Source: Enoplosus armatus (taxonomy: Eukaryota; Chordata; Actinopteri; Centrarchiformes; Enoplosidae). Taken from it: DNA of 64,000 nucleotides. Positions 37,607 to 50,264 of the stretch are shown one piece after another. The stretch covers positions 11,614,001 through 11,678,000 of the forward strand of contig NC_092183.1 of the NCBI RefSeq assembly GCF_043641665.1, in the 5' to 3' direction. The position numbers and the translations under genes were made by a program. The notes below the pieces were generated by a model that did no database searches, had not been told where the DNA came from, and saw nothing but the letters and a program-made list of their open reading frames with translations. Positions within the stretch are counted from its first letter, which is position 1; each line of letters starts with the position of its first letter.

Positions 37607-38901
37607 ATAAGTCTGTGCAGTGTGTGTCTGTGTTTCCTTCACTGTCAACCTTCATCAAGTCAAAACATTTTCTTCTTCCTCAAGACTAAACAAACTTATA
37701 CCCCATTGTACTATTGAACATTTGGCCTGTTGCTTCACTTGGAAATGTCACAGAAGATGTTTTAATCCTTTTAGTTGGCACCCCAAAGCTGTTTTTTGCC
37801 ATTTTCAACTGCTGCGTTTGTCCTGTCACAATCACTCTGAACAGACTACTTAATCATCAAAATATAGTGATTAGCTTTAACAGCTTTCCTTATAAGATTA
37901 CATCTTTCACATTTTATAAGACCAAGAATGAGGTGTCATTTGGGAAATAGTTCAATCTGAACTTTGCACACAAAGTTTCCCTTTCACATTCATGATTAAC
38001 ACATTCAAGTGTACAACACAACGCACCTTACTGTTTGAAATACATAAACAGAAAGTATTGTGCTTTGCAATGGCACAAAAACTGACTCACTATGTGTTTC
38101 AACAAACATCTCATCAACCAAAAAACGTTTATTTCAATAAAATATAAATAATAAATAGAATAATTTTTTCAGACTTCTTGCTATTGCACCCACTTCTGGT
38201 GAAAGAAAATTGCACGAGGAAAACCAATTTCAAATGTTGAAGTATAATTGAAATAAGGTGCTGCTTGATGGATTATATGTATGCCAAATTGAAGAACAGC
38301 ACCTAACAATTAATTGAATACCATGAAAGCAGCTTCCGAAGACACTCCAGGGAGATGCTGTTATGTACAATTTTACAGAATTCTGTGCTACATCTCATTT
38401 GCAGGATTATTGTTGATTACCATGACAATGTTATCAGTATATCTCTAGCAGACAATTTGATTAAAGTACAATATAATAAAATGCAATTATTGAGGAGAGT
38501 TCCAATGACAAATGCATGGGTCCACATATCCGGTATCCCATTCATTTCATGAAAGACTGTTTATATACTGCCAATATTATGTACATACACACTGAAATGT
38601 GAGTGACAGGTTTCTCTGGAGCATTTCCTGGCCCTTCTTTTAAAAAAAAGAAAAGAAATACCACTCTCGCCTAAGTCTGATCCATCGGATAAGAAGCACG
38701 CACCTCACACAGCCCTCTATGCAGGTTAATTCCAAAATCAACCTTTGAAATACACACATTGCTCTAATTCTGTGTCGAGCAGCCCAGCCCTGTTTGACAG
38801 CAGACACATTTGGTCTGTCCTTTCTCCTTTCAAAGCTCTTTTGGAGATGGCCACATTATTAAAGCATGGGAACTGACATTGAGAGGGGTTGAGATAGGGA
38901 A

Positions 38902-38904
<3 letters not shown>

Positions 38905-38967
<63 letters not shown>
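38905..38967. repeat. (TG)n microsatellite, long
   Basis: About 31 uninterrupted TG units, one of the longest pure runs in the window. Confidence 0.97.
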
Positions 38968-38969
<2 letters not shown>

Positions 38970-39084
38970 AGTGTGTGTGTGCAATGCCATTAATTGGGGA
39001 ATACAGAGGTGTATCAGTGCAGTGGAGAGGTAAGTGTGCTGTTCACAGCCTGAGGGCATTCTCTCTCTCTCTTCCACTCACTCA

Positions 39085-39085
<1 letters not shown>

Positions 39086-39118
<33 letters not shown>
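39086..39118. repeat. (CA)n microsatellite
   Basis: About 16 CA units, 120 bases after the long TG tract and complementary to it. Confidence 0.97.
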
Positions 39119-39119
<1 letters not shown>

Positions 39120-41544
39120 TAAGCATCCTTCCCAAAGTGCTGATGCTCCTGATGTGCTCTTCTTAGTACACTACCACTAACTCTATCAATAAAGTTCTTT
39201 GTGTGTCAAACAGTATAGCATTGACACCTATGCCCTTGTTAAAGGTAATCTCAGCAGCTGATAGTTTGAGAAACTTGTCTAAAATATTTATATAAATGCT
39301 ATTAGAACTGCTTGCATTTACTGTCAGAGCATCGCCCTCCACCTTCCCTTTTACTTTGCTTTTCTTCACAGGAGAAAAGGTGGAGCGTAAATACGTGGAG
39401 TCCATTTTTCTTGATATTCTCAATTCTGTTGCTCGTAAGGGCCCTTTGAGATATATAAATTGCTGTAGCGCTCCAAAAACAGGTCGGAAAATGCCTGAAC
39501 TGTCTGTTTCACTTGTTTTGGCTGTCTGTCTCACTCTCTGCGGCTTCGCCTCGCAGTGTACTTCAAAAGTCAGGTAGAATGCACTGGGAGGCAGGAAAGG
39601 ACAGAGAGAGAAAGACCAGAGGGAAAAGGAGTGAGAAAGAGGAAGTGCATCACGCTGCATGCTAATGTTGACTTTCCTGTTGTTGTGGTGCTTGCTGAAC
39701 TTATAGGACTAATCGGCAAGTTATGACCATATAAACTACAGATATATTAATTTATAAATATGTAAAATATGCATCTTTTGAGTCTCTTAAGTAATCACCT
39801 TTGCAAAGCATTAACTTTCTGGGGTTTAGATCAGTGTTTAGAGATCTGTCAAATGATTTCTGACACTCACAAATCAATTTGACCAGTGTTAGTAATAGCT
39901 AGCTAAGATCAACAAACCAAAACAAACAAGCAAGAGCGTTTTTTCCCTATCCCAGAACGACGATGGGTTGAGCCAGATCTGTCTCCAAAGTGTGGCTCCT
40001 TTAACCTATTTGGGGTCTTAGTATGCATTATTTATGTAGAACGAGCATGGTTATATGCACATCACATGAACTGTAGGTGCAAGGCTAATGGAAATCAGCA
40101 TCAATGAAGTGACTCCAAACTACAAAGTAGACAACATTTTGATCCGATCTGGAGGAGTCAACTGGGATCAAAACGCCTACAAAAATAAATGTGTGGTTTG
40201 GAGACAGTGTGCAGGCATCGCTCTTTTCATCAATTCATTATTTATCATGGCATAGTGTTTGTGTTGTCAATTCAAAATGATCTGTTTTTCAGAAAAGATC
40301 CAATGATCCTTTTCCTTATGACATGAGAATCCATGGACTGAAACGTAGCTGTTAGCTTTCCTGATAAGTAAGAATACACTGTTGGTGAAATCAGTTGTTA
40401 ATTAAATTCATCGTTGCATATTAATATTTTCCTGATTAGTACATTTGCTCAAATGCTACCACTAAAGTTAAACACAGTGACAGGAACATTTACATGGACA
40501 CTCCTCAGCTGGTAAAATCTGAAGGAATACCACAAAACGTATTTTTTTTAAAACATCATCGGGAAAAATAGAAATGAAAAAATTTTTTTTTTTGCAGACG
40601 CAACATTGACAAAATACATTTTCAAACTCACTCTCATTCCTCACAAACATGAGGTGTGTTTTACAAATGCGCTTTGTTATTTGCATACATTAATAATCAT
40701 CATGCAAATTAGTAGTCTGCGTGCATGTGTCTGTCTGCATCTGGGTTAAATGCTGGATTAGCAAGAATTAAATCTGTTCCTCTCCAACATGCAGGAGCCA
40801 GCAGAAATAACATCAGTCTGCTAATGACCAAAAAAAAGTCACAAAAATCATTCTTCTTGTGGTTTGTTATGTTGTAAGTGTGATAGACATAAGTAGAAGG
40901 AACGAGATATTTGCTACTTGAGTGGCACTCAAGAGAAGCTGAGAGATGTAATAGCTGAAAGCAAAATAATGAGATGGCAAACACAGCTTATCGTATTGAA
41001 CAATAAAGTTCATCTTCTACTTAAAACACTGTGCATCTTAAGTCGGTGTGCTTAACTCTATAGGGTAAAGAAATATATAATATATATATTTTTACAAGCA
41101 AACCCACGTACACACACCTGCTTTCAGAGTCATAGTAGACCGTATCCAGAAAGAATCTGCAGGTATTAACTGTGAGCTGAAGACAGGCTAACACAGGTTA
41201 ATAGAGAGAGCAGTGGAGCAAAAACGTCCAACACAATGCTAATCTCATCTGAATGGACAGAAGAGAGGGATGACAGAGAGAGAACAGAAGAGAGAGATGG
41301 AGGAACACAGAAGAAAGACACCGGATGCAAACATTTGGAAAATGTAATTTGTGAACAAAATCAGAAATTGAAAAAAAAAATAAAAATGAAAAAAAAGAAA
41401 ACCATCTGCATGTGTCCAGACAATCACACACACGCACACAGTATTGCGACTGGGACTTCAAAGCAAAGGGCCAGATCTGAGCTCAGCTGATGGCACAGGC
41501 GATACACTGGCATGTTGGGCATAACAGTGTGGGGCAAGGGTTTC

Positions 41545-41545
41545 T

Positions 41546-41580
<35 letters not shown>
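41545..41580. repeat. Compound (TG)n(AG)n microsatellite
   Basis: About 13 TG units run directly into five AG units. Confidence 0.95.
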
Positions 41581-41731
41581 TGTGAGAGTGTGTCTGTGTT
41601 TGTGAAATTTTTGTGAGACAGAAAGTGTGTCTGTGTGTTGCTGCCACAGCAAAAAGCGGTCAAGCTGTTGGATTTACTAGATAAGCATTCTGGATGGCTG
41701 CTCATGGCTGAGGTCTTTGCTCACTCGCTCC

Positions 41732-41738
<7 letters not shown>

Positions 41739-41771
<33 letters not shown>
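41739..41771. repeat. (AC)n microsatellite
   Basis: About 16 AC units between two TG tracts. Confidence 0.97.
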
Positions 41772-41772
<1 letters not shown>

Positions 41773-41889
41773 CTCCAGAGATGATGACAGATCTGGCTAT
41801 GATACACATGTGATATGAAACCTGGTGTTTCAGCACAACAGTGTTTTACTGTGTGTAGCCACTCAGATCCAGATAAGAACTTATTGGAT

Positions 41890-41892
<3 letters not shown>

Positions 41893-41941
<49 letters not shown>
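41893..41941. repeat. (TG)n microsatellite
   Basis: About 24 TG units; third tract within 400 bases. Confidence 0.97.
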
Positions 41942-41942
<1 letters not shown>

Positions 41943-43993
41943 ACTGGCATTTCGTTGTGACTGTAGCCCGCAGAGAAATGGAGTTAGATGTGTGAGTGCA
42001 TGCAGAGATTTTATTCTGCAAGTCTGCAAGTCACAGGGCCGTTTTACAGTCTGTGCTCCTCTCTCACTCTCATCTGTGTTCTTTGCAAAAAAGAGGCTTA
42101 AAACTAATAATCTGATAATTACATGTTTTGTTCTCTAGTGGTCACAAACATACACAGAAGACCTGCTAAGATGAGTCCATGACCAGCAGTGATCAAAACA
42201 CCACATACATCTTCATTGTAGGATACATTGTTTTCACACAACCATGGCTCCCACTGTTCCTTCCATTTACGGCAAAGGATAGGCTCCAGTAACTGTATGC
42301 AGCCAATATTGTTTGTCACTTGGATTCCACTTAGGTCCCAGTTGTTAAACCCAGTTTTTATTGCTTTGTTTTGTTTTTCGTAGAATTTGAATTCGCAGTC
42401 TGAATGGCATGTATTTTATTAAGTTATTTGTTTTCTTTTATTCCCCATACTCCTGGCAAAGTTGAATAATTAAAAATGGCATTCATTTACCTTGTGGCAC
42501 AGTTATCTACATAGAAACACATAAAATGACAATATCTTGCTTTATTTAGCAAAAGTATTTGATGTGTGAATTCCTGACTACCAGAAGGGAAAACTGAAGT
42601 ATGAGAGTCATTGTTAATTACTGGGGCCACCAATGATGGTGATTCACCTCTCAGGAACTTGAATGAGTATAACTAGTGAAAACTGTAAATGTTGCGCCAA
42701 AGTGAAATATCACTTTAATTAGTCCAAAATGCAGTGTGTGTCCACCCAGAGGGAATACAGCGGAAAACTTTCAGGGCAGTTCTGTGTGATGATAAAAGCA
42801 CTCAGCTGAGTATGTCTCCTCCTGTCTAAATCAACAGAAGACACAAACACACACACACATGCACTCGCACACACGCAACTTTCACAGCCTTTCCTCAGAT
42901 GATAAGCATTGAGCGTTTTGGCAGCTGCTTCATTGGGGCTGCAATCAGACTTCATAATGAGTCACTTGACTAAGTAACTGTGCCTTACTTTAATATGTGA
43001 GACAGTAACACTAAAGCACAAGATAAATCGGGAATATATATCCGATATAAAGCCTGCATTTAAAGTTCCCTCCAAAATAAAAGCATACAAGCATGGATAC
43101 GTACATTTGCATGCTTGCGATTTGAGATGATTCAATCACACACAACATGAAAAATCCTTTTTCTGAATGGAGTTCGTGTGAGATTGTTTCGTCAGCTGCT
43201 GTTTCCATGGTAAAGAATGTCCTAAAATTCTTGACCGTAAAACCAACCTGGATAAGAAGTGCTCAGAGGAATGGAAATTTGACCATCTACAATTCTATGA
43301 CAACCGGGCAATTCATCAGCTGAGGAAGGTCATGTAATACTATCCAAAGCTCCAGAAAAGTTACTGAATAGACCTTGTGGTGAGATTGTTTCATCCTAAA
43401 CTACACATGAGAACCAATGCAAGGATTGGTTGCTTTGACAAGTGAAAGAATCTGGCAGATTAATCCCACACACATCAGCTGTTTCTGAATTTGAAATTAA
43501 TTAAATACAACCTTGGAATGGTAAATTTGGAGAACACTGTTGGTGTTGTCAGATTTACTTGCATCAAGAAGATGCATCCACATGTTAAAAAACATCATTA
43601 TTTTTACTAAAAACATGAACATCATTTTTGTGTAGTCTGTCACAGATACATGAGGAAATGTTGGTAATTTTCGAATGGGATGTTTGATTAATTGAGTGGC
43701 TACACACTACATCTAAATCCTGAAGTAATATGTCAAAAGGCGAGCTGCCCGCTGAAATCTCTTTCCGTAAATAAGCTGTGACGGATTTTCTCTTACTACG
43801 TCAGTATCGGGGAAGAAATCTAACTTTAAAGGGGAAAAAAATAGTAGAATAACAATTTCCTCTTGGTTTGGGAGATAATATGGGTTGTTGCCAAGAAATG
43901 ATAATCTCCTATCTGGAAAAATGATTTAGTTTTCCTGCCTGGCATTTCTCATATCTTACTCCTCTAAAGCAATATGCCTGTCGATGTTAGATT

Positions 43994-44012
43994 AAAAAAA
44001 AAAAAAAAAAAA
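43994..44012. repeat. Poly(A) run
   Basis: Nineteen consecutive A residues. No retroelement body is recognisable immediately upstream, so I do not call it a retroposon tail. Confidence 0.9.
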
Positions 44013-44830
44013 CTACTGATGGATATCTGGTTATAGGTAAGCACTTATCAGTTGTACGCAATGTCTGATCTTCATCCATGCTTCAAATATGTGTTCATGT
44101 GTGTGGGAGCGACAGTAGGCAGTAACGGACATGTGTGGACCGGGGTGGATCTGTTATAATACGGTTGATGGATGAAGAGATTATTGCAGGCGGCACAGGC
44201 ATTCTGCTGCTCTGCGTGAGTATGTACGTGTGTGTATGTGTGCGTTTTCCAATTCATACAATAATGCTCAGACAATACACTCAGTGACCAGACATGTCCC
44301 TCTCCCCTCCTCCCCGTCTCTACCTCATTTCTCTCATTCCTCCCCCTGACCTCATTTGTCACCCCTTTTCCTCTTCTCTCTCCACCCACACTTCGTTTCC
44401 TCCATCACTTCCATCACTTTAACCACTGTAATATGACAATACCTTGTTAAACTCCACACATCTTTCTGCCTTGCCCCTTCAGCCGTGTTAGCACCTATAA
44501 TACTAGCCGATCTAGAAACTATTAATGAGCTTCATTGCTGAATTACCAGAATTCACATAGTTGGCGGGCTGACTGACTGAAAAGCTGGCTGTTCATTTGC
44601 TCAGTGTCACTGGCTGTGAGCCTCATTCATCGTCTGCCATGTTGCATAACTGGTTAAATAACTAGCTGACTGAGAGAAGTAGAATCGAAGACATATCCAC
44701 AAGTGTCATAGGTGAAGATAGAATGGTAGAAAGAAGATACACACACTGACAAACAAACAGAAATACTGACAATATCTGTCTTCTCTGTCTGACACTCGCG
44801 AGTGATGGGCTGTGATTAGACGTAATGAGG

Positions 44831-44882
44831 TGTGTGTGTGCGTGTGTGTGTGTATGTGTATGTGTGTGTGTGTGTGTGTGTG
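44831..44882. repeat. (TG)n microsatellite, interrupted
   Basis: About 26 TG-type units with CG and TA interruptions. Confidence 0.95.
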
Positions 44883-45081
44883 CATGTGTGAACAGTGTGT
44901 ATGCCATGTGCTTTTTGTTGGCGTCCATGAATCCAAATGGGTAGTTTGGGAGAGAGACGTCAAAGTGTAGATTTAACAGTTCCTCCAGCTATTTTCTCAA
45001 CCATTCCACATCTATTTCGGACCCTAGCTCTGGGGATAAATACTATACTTTCATTTAGCTCCAGCAACACCCTCTTTCCAG

Positions 45082-45083
<2 letters not shown>

Positions 45084-45131
<48 letters not shown>
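45084..45131. repeat. (AC)n microsatellite
   Basis: About 24 AC units, 200 bases after the TG tract at 44,831 and complementary to it. Confidence 0.97.
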
Positions 45132-45133
<2 letters not shown>

Positions 45134-48100
45134 AAAATAACGTGCCTCACAGCTAGATAATGGACAAAGCTTAAGAGTTTGATTTGTTAGCCGTGCATTT
45201 AATAGCTTAAACGTATAAATGTATTTCATGGAAGAAGAAAGATACCACAACCATTTTTGCCCCAAGAACAAGAAATAAAGCCAACTCTGAGCTTTTCTTT
45301 GGAAATCAAACGCTGCAGATTATATTTCTGCACTTTTAAATTTGTTCTTAAGTTCTTGATGGCGTTTTAAGGTAAAATGGATTGGGGGCTTCAAAGAATC
45401 AAGACTTTCCAAGAGTTACAGTAAATCGGGTTTGACATACTATGCAAACAAAAATAAAAAATGTGTCATTTACAAATGCCTTGTTCGGATGGCAGTCAAA
45501 AACAGTACAGCTGAGCTGCGACCCAACCTGAAAATCTTATATAAAGAAATAAAATGTCACAGCAAAACACATTCCTTCAGGGCAACTGCCCTTTTTATGG
45601 GATGGCAGTGTCACAAAACACTCCAATCATGTAGAGCAGAACTGACATGCAACATTTTGCCATGTTATGTTTCCATTTTAACTGAGTCATGTTTGATCTT
45701 GGCTGTGTCACGTTTCGTACAAGGTTGTTTCTGTCTTGTGGTATGACTCATGGACTAAACTTCCCTGTCCTGTTTTATGCTCCTAACAAGCAGCTGTGTA
45801 CATTGTCTCCTTATGTTTTACAATGTGCAAATCAGCCAATAGCTAATGTAATGAGAACTCCCTTTTGCCAATGATAGTTCTGCATTAGCGTGATGAGGAT
45901 GTCATCTTAAAGCAAATGTTTTTGTTATTGTATTTTTTTTATCTACTGTATGCACACATCATTTGCTGCAGCAGTGAACTCAATTCTCCTCAGGGATCAA
46001 TGCAGTTCTTTTTATCTCTAATCTCCCTACTAGAGCAACAGATAACACCTTTTTTTTTAAGACGGAAATGGAACAACCATGGGATGTGACCTTGTGTTCT
46101 TAAATTGCTATAAGTGATTCTCATAAAGAGGAATTATGCTTAACTTTAGGTCCGAGGACCAGACATCTAAACATTTAATTTGGATTCTACAGGCTGAGAG
46201 AGTCCACTTACTTTGTGACATTTACAGTGTGTAGTAAACGAGGTGGACACAGTATCATGAAAACATGCACAACACAATACGAGGGCACTGCCATGTATAC
46301 TACCTTTGTGTCAGAAAGGTGTCATTCGTAATTCTACAGTAATTTCTACCAGCAGCAGTTTATGGCACAATAAAATTGTGTCCATTATTTAGTTCATGAC
46401 CTCTACAGAAGATAATAACATGAAACCTTTACAATACATTCAATCCAATTGAATGTATTAATAATTAACAATTGAATGTATTAGTAATAACAATACACCA
46501 CTAATTTCAGTCTCAAGACTTACCAGAGATGAATTATGACTTCTCAAGTCTCAACACAATTGACCATCAAAAGCTTCACAAAGGTTGTATTTATCATAAT
46601 GCTGGTGTCTTGAATTACATTAGATCCTACAGATACTGCTATCTTAAATATGTCTGCTATTCTAAATATGTGTTATATGAAGCCAACTGTGGAATTATAC
46701 AACAAGGCTATGAAAAAAAAGACCTCACTTAACAGTACACAACACTTATTAGAAAATCTCTTACATAATTCACAAATTTAATTAGGTGGAGCTGACATCA
46801 AATTGCCAAGGCAATGTACATTAACAAAGTGAATCATGAATCTATGATGTGTGATGTCTATCACTGGTTCATTTGCAGAGTTAATCTTATCATCTATTTT
46901 CTATTTTCAGAACGACATTGTTATTACCAGAGAACTGAGTAAGTGGTATTTCATTCTATAGCAAAGGCGCAGGCTCAAGTTTGTATCACATGCAGCAAGT
47001 TTTGTAAGGTCAGAGCAGTGGTTCATCATGTTGGCCTTAAAATTGATGACACAATGTTGAAAATGCTGCAAATGAAGCTAACAATACAAATTAGAATCAG
47101 GTTTACTGATTACTGACCAATGCTAGTAGGCCTAAGGGCTAAAAGGTTGTTTACTTGTAGTGTTGCATGACCTATGAAGTCTTAACCTTGACTGAAACCC
47201 CTGCCCTCAGGGTAATTGTCAGTTGTGTCATGTTGACATTGAAGGCTAAGGTTAGCATAATTAGCATTAGCATCAACTATCCTTTAACTATCCCCGTATA
47301 GTGTAGTTGGTCAATTAATGGCTGTCCAAAATCTACATGATGTAACATTCACAATAAGCACACTAGGGGCCTGTTACACCAAACAACTTAAACGTATTCA
47401 GATTTTCGTTGTTCTTTGTCCTCCCTGGATAACACAACACGTTTCACAAAGCTAGTTTCTAACTGATTCTGTTAAGTCTGTGGTTTCCAGGTCCTATCTG
47501 AATTTATTCACATAAAAGAGGCGTGGTTTATAACAAAAGTCAAAGTCATATAAAATCAACATCTCCAGAGCAGTGTATGAAATAAAATAAAAGATGTAAC
47601 TAAGTTAAAAGATAAATCTAAGCACAACACTAGAAAATGTTTCTGTAAAAATACAATAATTACAATCCAATTGCAATACTTTCATGAGGTGAAAAAAACT
47701 ATCCCATACACACACTAATGAACACTTGTCTTACCTTTGTTGGAGAGGAGTGACATCAACGTAGAAAGAAAGCGTGAAAGAAAGAAGAACAAAGACAAAT
47801 GTTTTAATTCTGCAGTTACATTTTTCATAAACAATAAGAGATGTTGGTGCAACTTTTTTCTTTATCTTTCTTAGTCAACAAGCCTATTTTGTGTATGTCT
47901 GTATGTATGTGTTTGTAACACCCAGTGTGCCTCTACTTAACAACAATAATAGTGAGTGTCTGCCATGATATAAACAAACCTTTACACAGACCTTAAATAC
48001 ACATGTGCAGACAGAGTCACACACCATATTGTTACAAGGAACAAACACAGCTTAGACGTCGCGTTTATAAGGTCAACACCAGAATGATAGTTCTCATCTC

Positions 48101-48320
48101 GATATAAAATGTTGCACCAAGAGCAAACCTCAACACACAAAGTGCTGTTGACTGCCCACACAACAGACATACTCACCACCACACATTCAACACTGCATAA
48201 CACCTATACATGTGTGTACACGCCCACACAAACCACACAGACATGAGGACATTTGAGAGATAGCCATTGATTTTTTCCTGCAGCCTCTAGACAGTCCGTC
48301 TAAGGGAGGAAATCAGCAGA

Positions 48321-48473
48321 ATAATTGTTAATTTCCTGCTCCGCTCTATAGTTCAGTGATAGGAAATTTTGCAGACAGACAGGGAAACAGACATACACAG
48401 ACAGACAGGAGGATGCAGACACAGATGGGCAAACAAACAGGGAGATGAGAAGGATAATTGTTAATTTCCTGCT
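48321..48473. repeat. Exact 20-bp direct repeat in AT-rich block
   Basis: ATAATTGTTAATTTCCTGCT occurs exactly at 48,321-48,340 and 48,454-48,473, 133 bases apart. A looser version (ATTGTTAATTATTTCTGCT-like) follows near 48,510. The core AATTGTTAAT resembles AT-rich homeodomain-type motifs. Confidence 0.85.
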
Positions 48474-49170
48474 GTGGCTGTGACAGGTTGATATTTATTA
48501 TATACGCAGATTGTTAATTATTTCTGCTCATCTCAACTCAAAAGGCAAATATACAGGAGTATAATAGAGATGATTGGAATACCATTACTGGAATCTTTCA
48601 GGAACTAAGATTGTGCACTACAAACATAGTCCTGTGAGTACAAGTGAAGCCATAAGCCACAAGCGGGCGCTGAGGTTAAATTTGGATGAAAGCTAATACA
48701 CACTGTCGGTCGTGCTGTTTAACCTTCCTTCCCTCTGTAATGGTCAATGTAGGCAAGTAGTCAAGCCTATGGAGGCTGTTTGAGTAGACTATGGAAACTA
48801 TAACCTAACTATTCAACTTGTCAACAACTAGTCAACAAACAGTATGTAGGAGGAATATGTTTCTTTTCTCTATTTCCCTTTGTCTTGCACTAATCTTTCT
48901 CAAACGCCGTCCCTTTGTTACACTGTCTGACCTTCTTGGAAGAATTACTATACCCTGTGAGGAAAAAAGCGATTCAATTCATTCTTCCTGATTCCCAAAA
49001 TCTTTGTCCTCAAATTCAGAAACCTTCATAAAGAATTGAGGGTGTATGACGAAGGTCTTTTAAAAAGATTAATTCCGCGGCATATTGGTCCGCATACGTT
49101 ACATGTTCAATGTAGCCAAAGCGTAAGAGTAGCGAGGACTACTAAATGCTTGTGTGTGCGAGTATGTGTT

Positions 49171-49193
49171 TGTGTGTGTGTGTGTGTGTGTGT
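49171..49193. repeat. (TG)n microsatellite
   Basis: About 11 TG units within a longer TG-rich region. Confidence 0.93.
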
Positions 49194-49883
49194 ATGTGTT
49201 TGGAAAAACTACGAAAGAAAGCATAGACAGGGATTCTGGCTTGTTGAACAACATTGAGAGCTACATCTCCTAAAAGAAGGGTTTGAGTGACCCCAGTGCC
49301 ATCTGAAGCAGAAAAATAGAGAGAGGGTAATGAGTATGTGTCAGTCTGTGTGTATATGTTGTGTACACTTGAAAAACCTACCAACTTAAAACACTTATTA
49401 AAATACTGGAATTACAACAGAAAGCCTGTACCAGTCAGGAAAAGGATCTGACTTTACGTCTTCATGCTATTACCGTAATCATTAAAATATGGCAATTGTT
49501 GACCTTTGAGACGTAAAATAGCTTTTTTATTTAGTCAGACCATTTGAAGGATAGGGAACAAAGAGAAAGTGTTTTTCATATTTCAAAAACACAGAAGGGA
49601 GAGTAAGTAGAAAATGTCATTTTTTCATCACTGAGCTTTGAAGGGATAAAAGAGATAAGTATTTCAAAAGAGCCGCTTTTCAAGTGAGGTACAAAAAAAA
49701 GAGATAGAGAAAAGAAAAACCTCATATGTACTTTACTGTATTGCAGTTAGATGGTCATTTGTTTTCAGTCATCCCTCTGGGGAAATCTACAGTTGGGGAC
49801 ACAGTCTGGAGTAACAAATAGCATTAGCTAATAAAGCTGAGCCTGCATCTTTCACTGTGGGATCTTTTACTGTTTTGACCTAC

Positions 49884-49908
49884 TGTGTGTGTGTGTGTGT
49901 GTGTGTGT
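49884..49908. repeat. (TG)n microsatellite
   Basis: About 12 TG units. Confidence 0.95.
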
Positions 49909-50217
49909 ACTGATGTGTGCTCGATATGTATAATGTATATGCACATGTGAGAGTATGTGTATTCAGGTTTTTGCCTGTATTTGTGGTTGTGTATAGACAT
50001 CAAACCAAGGTTGTACTGTGCTGACGTGACTTCTAGCGCTGCTCCTATAAATCTTCATATACAGGACCTTAACACTGGACTCAATATGTATTTAATGGCC
50101 CAATTCTCAAGGAGGAAAGGGTTCAATAAGGACAGCTCCATGGTCAAGGTTAAAAGTAGATGGTACACATTCTCTTTGTTATCCTCCTGCTCACTTATAC
50201 ACTTGCATGTTCATCCA

Positions 50218-50264
50218 CACGCAGTGTTGCGACCATGCAGTGTTGTGACCATGCAGTGTTGCTT
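50218..50264. repeat. Three-copy 16-bp minisatellite
   Basis: The unit CATGCAGTGTTGTGAC occurs as two nearly identical full copies (50,218 and 50,234) plus a partial third at 50,250. Confidence 0.85.

Noticed and set aside
39163..39660. 165-codon open frame on -
   Set aside because: No family resemblance and overlaps the equally unsupported + frame; kept only as context for the speculative TATA finding.
43960..44012. Processed pseudogene or retroposon tail ending in poly(A)
   Set aside because: No coding or SINE body precedes the A run and no flanking target duplication is visible.
47370..47520. A repeat starting GGGGCCTGTTACACCAAACA resembling fish DNA-transposon or LINE tails
   Set aside because: Similarity is too vague to name a family, and no inverted terminus is seen.
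50218..50264. CRISPR-like repeat array
   Set aside because: Units are directly adjacent with no spacers, and the organism is a vertebrate; it is a small minisatellite.
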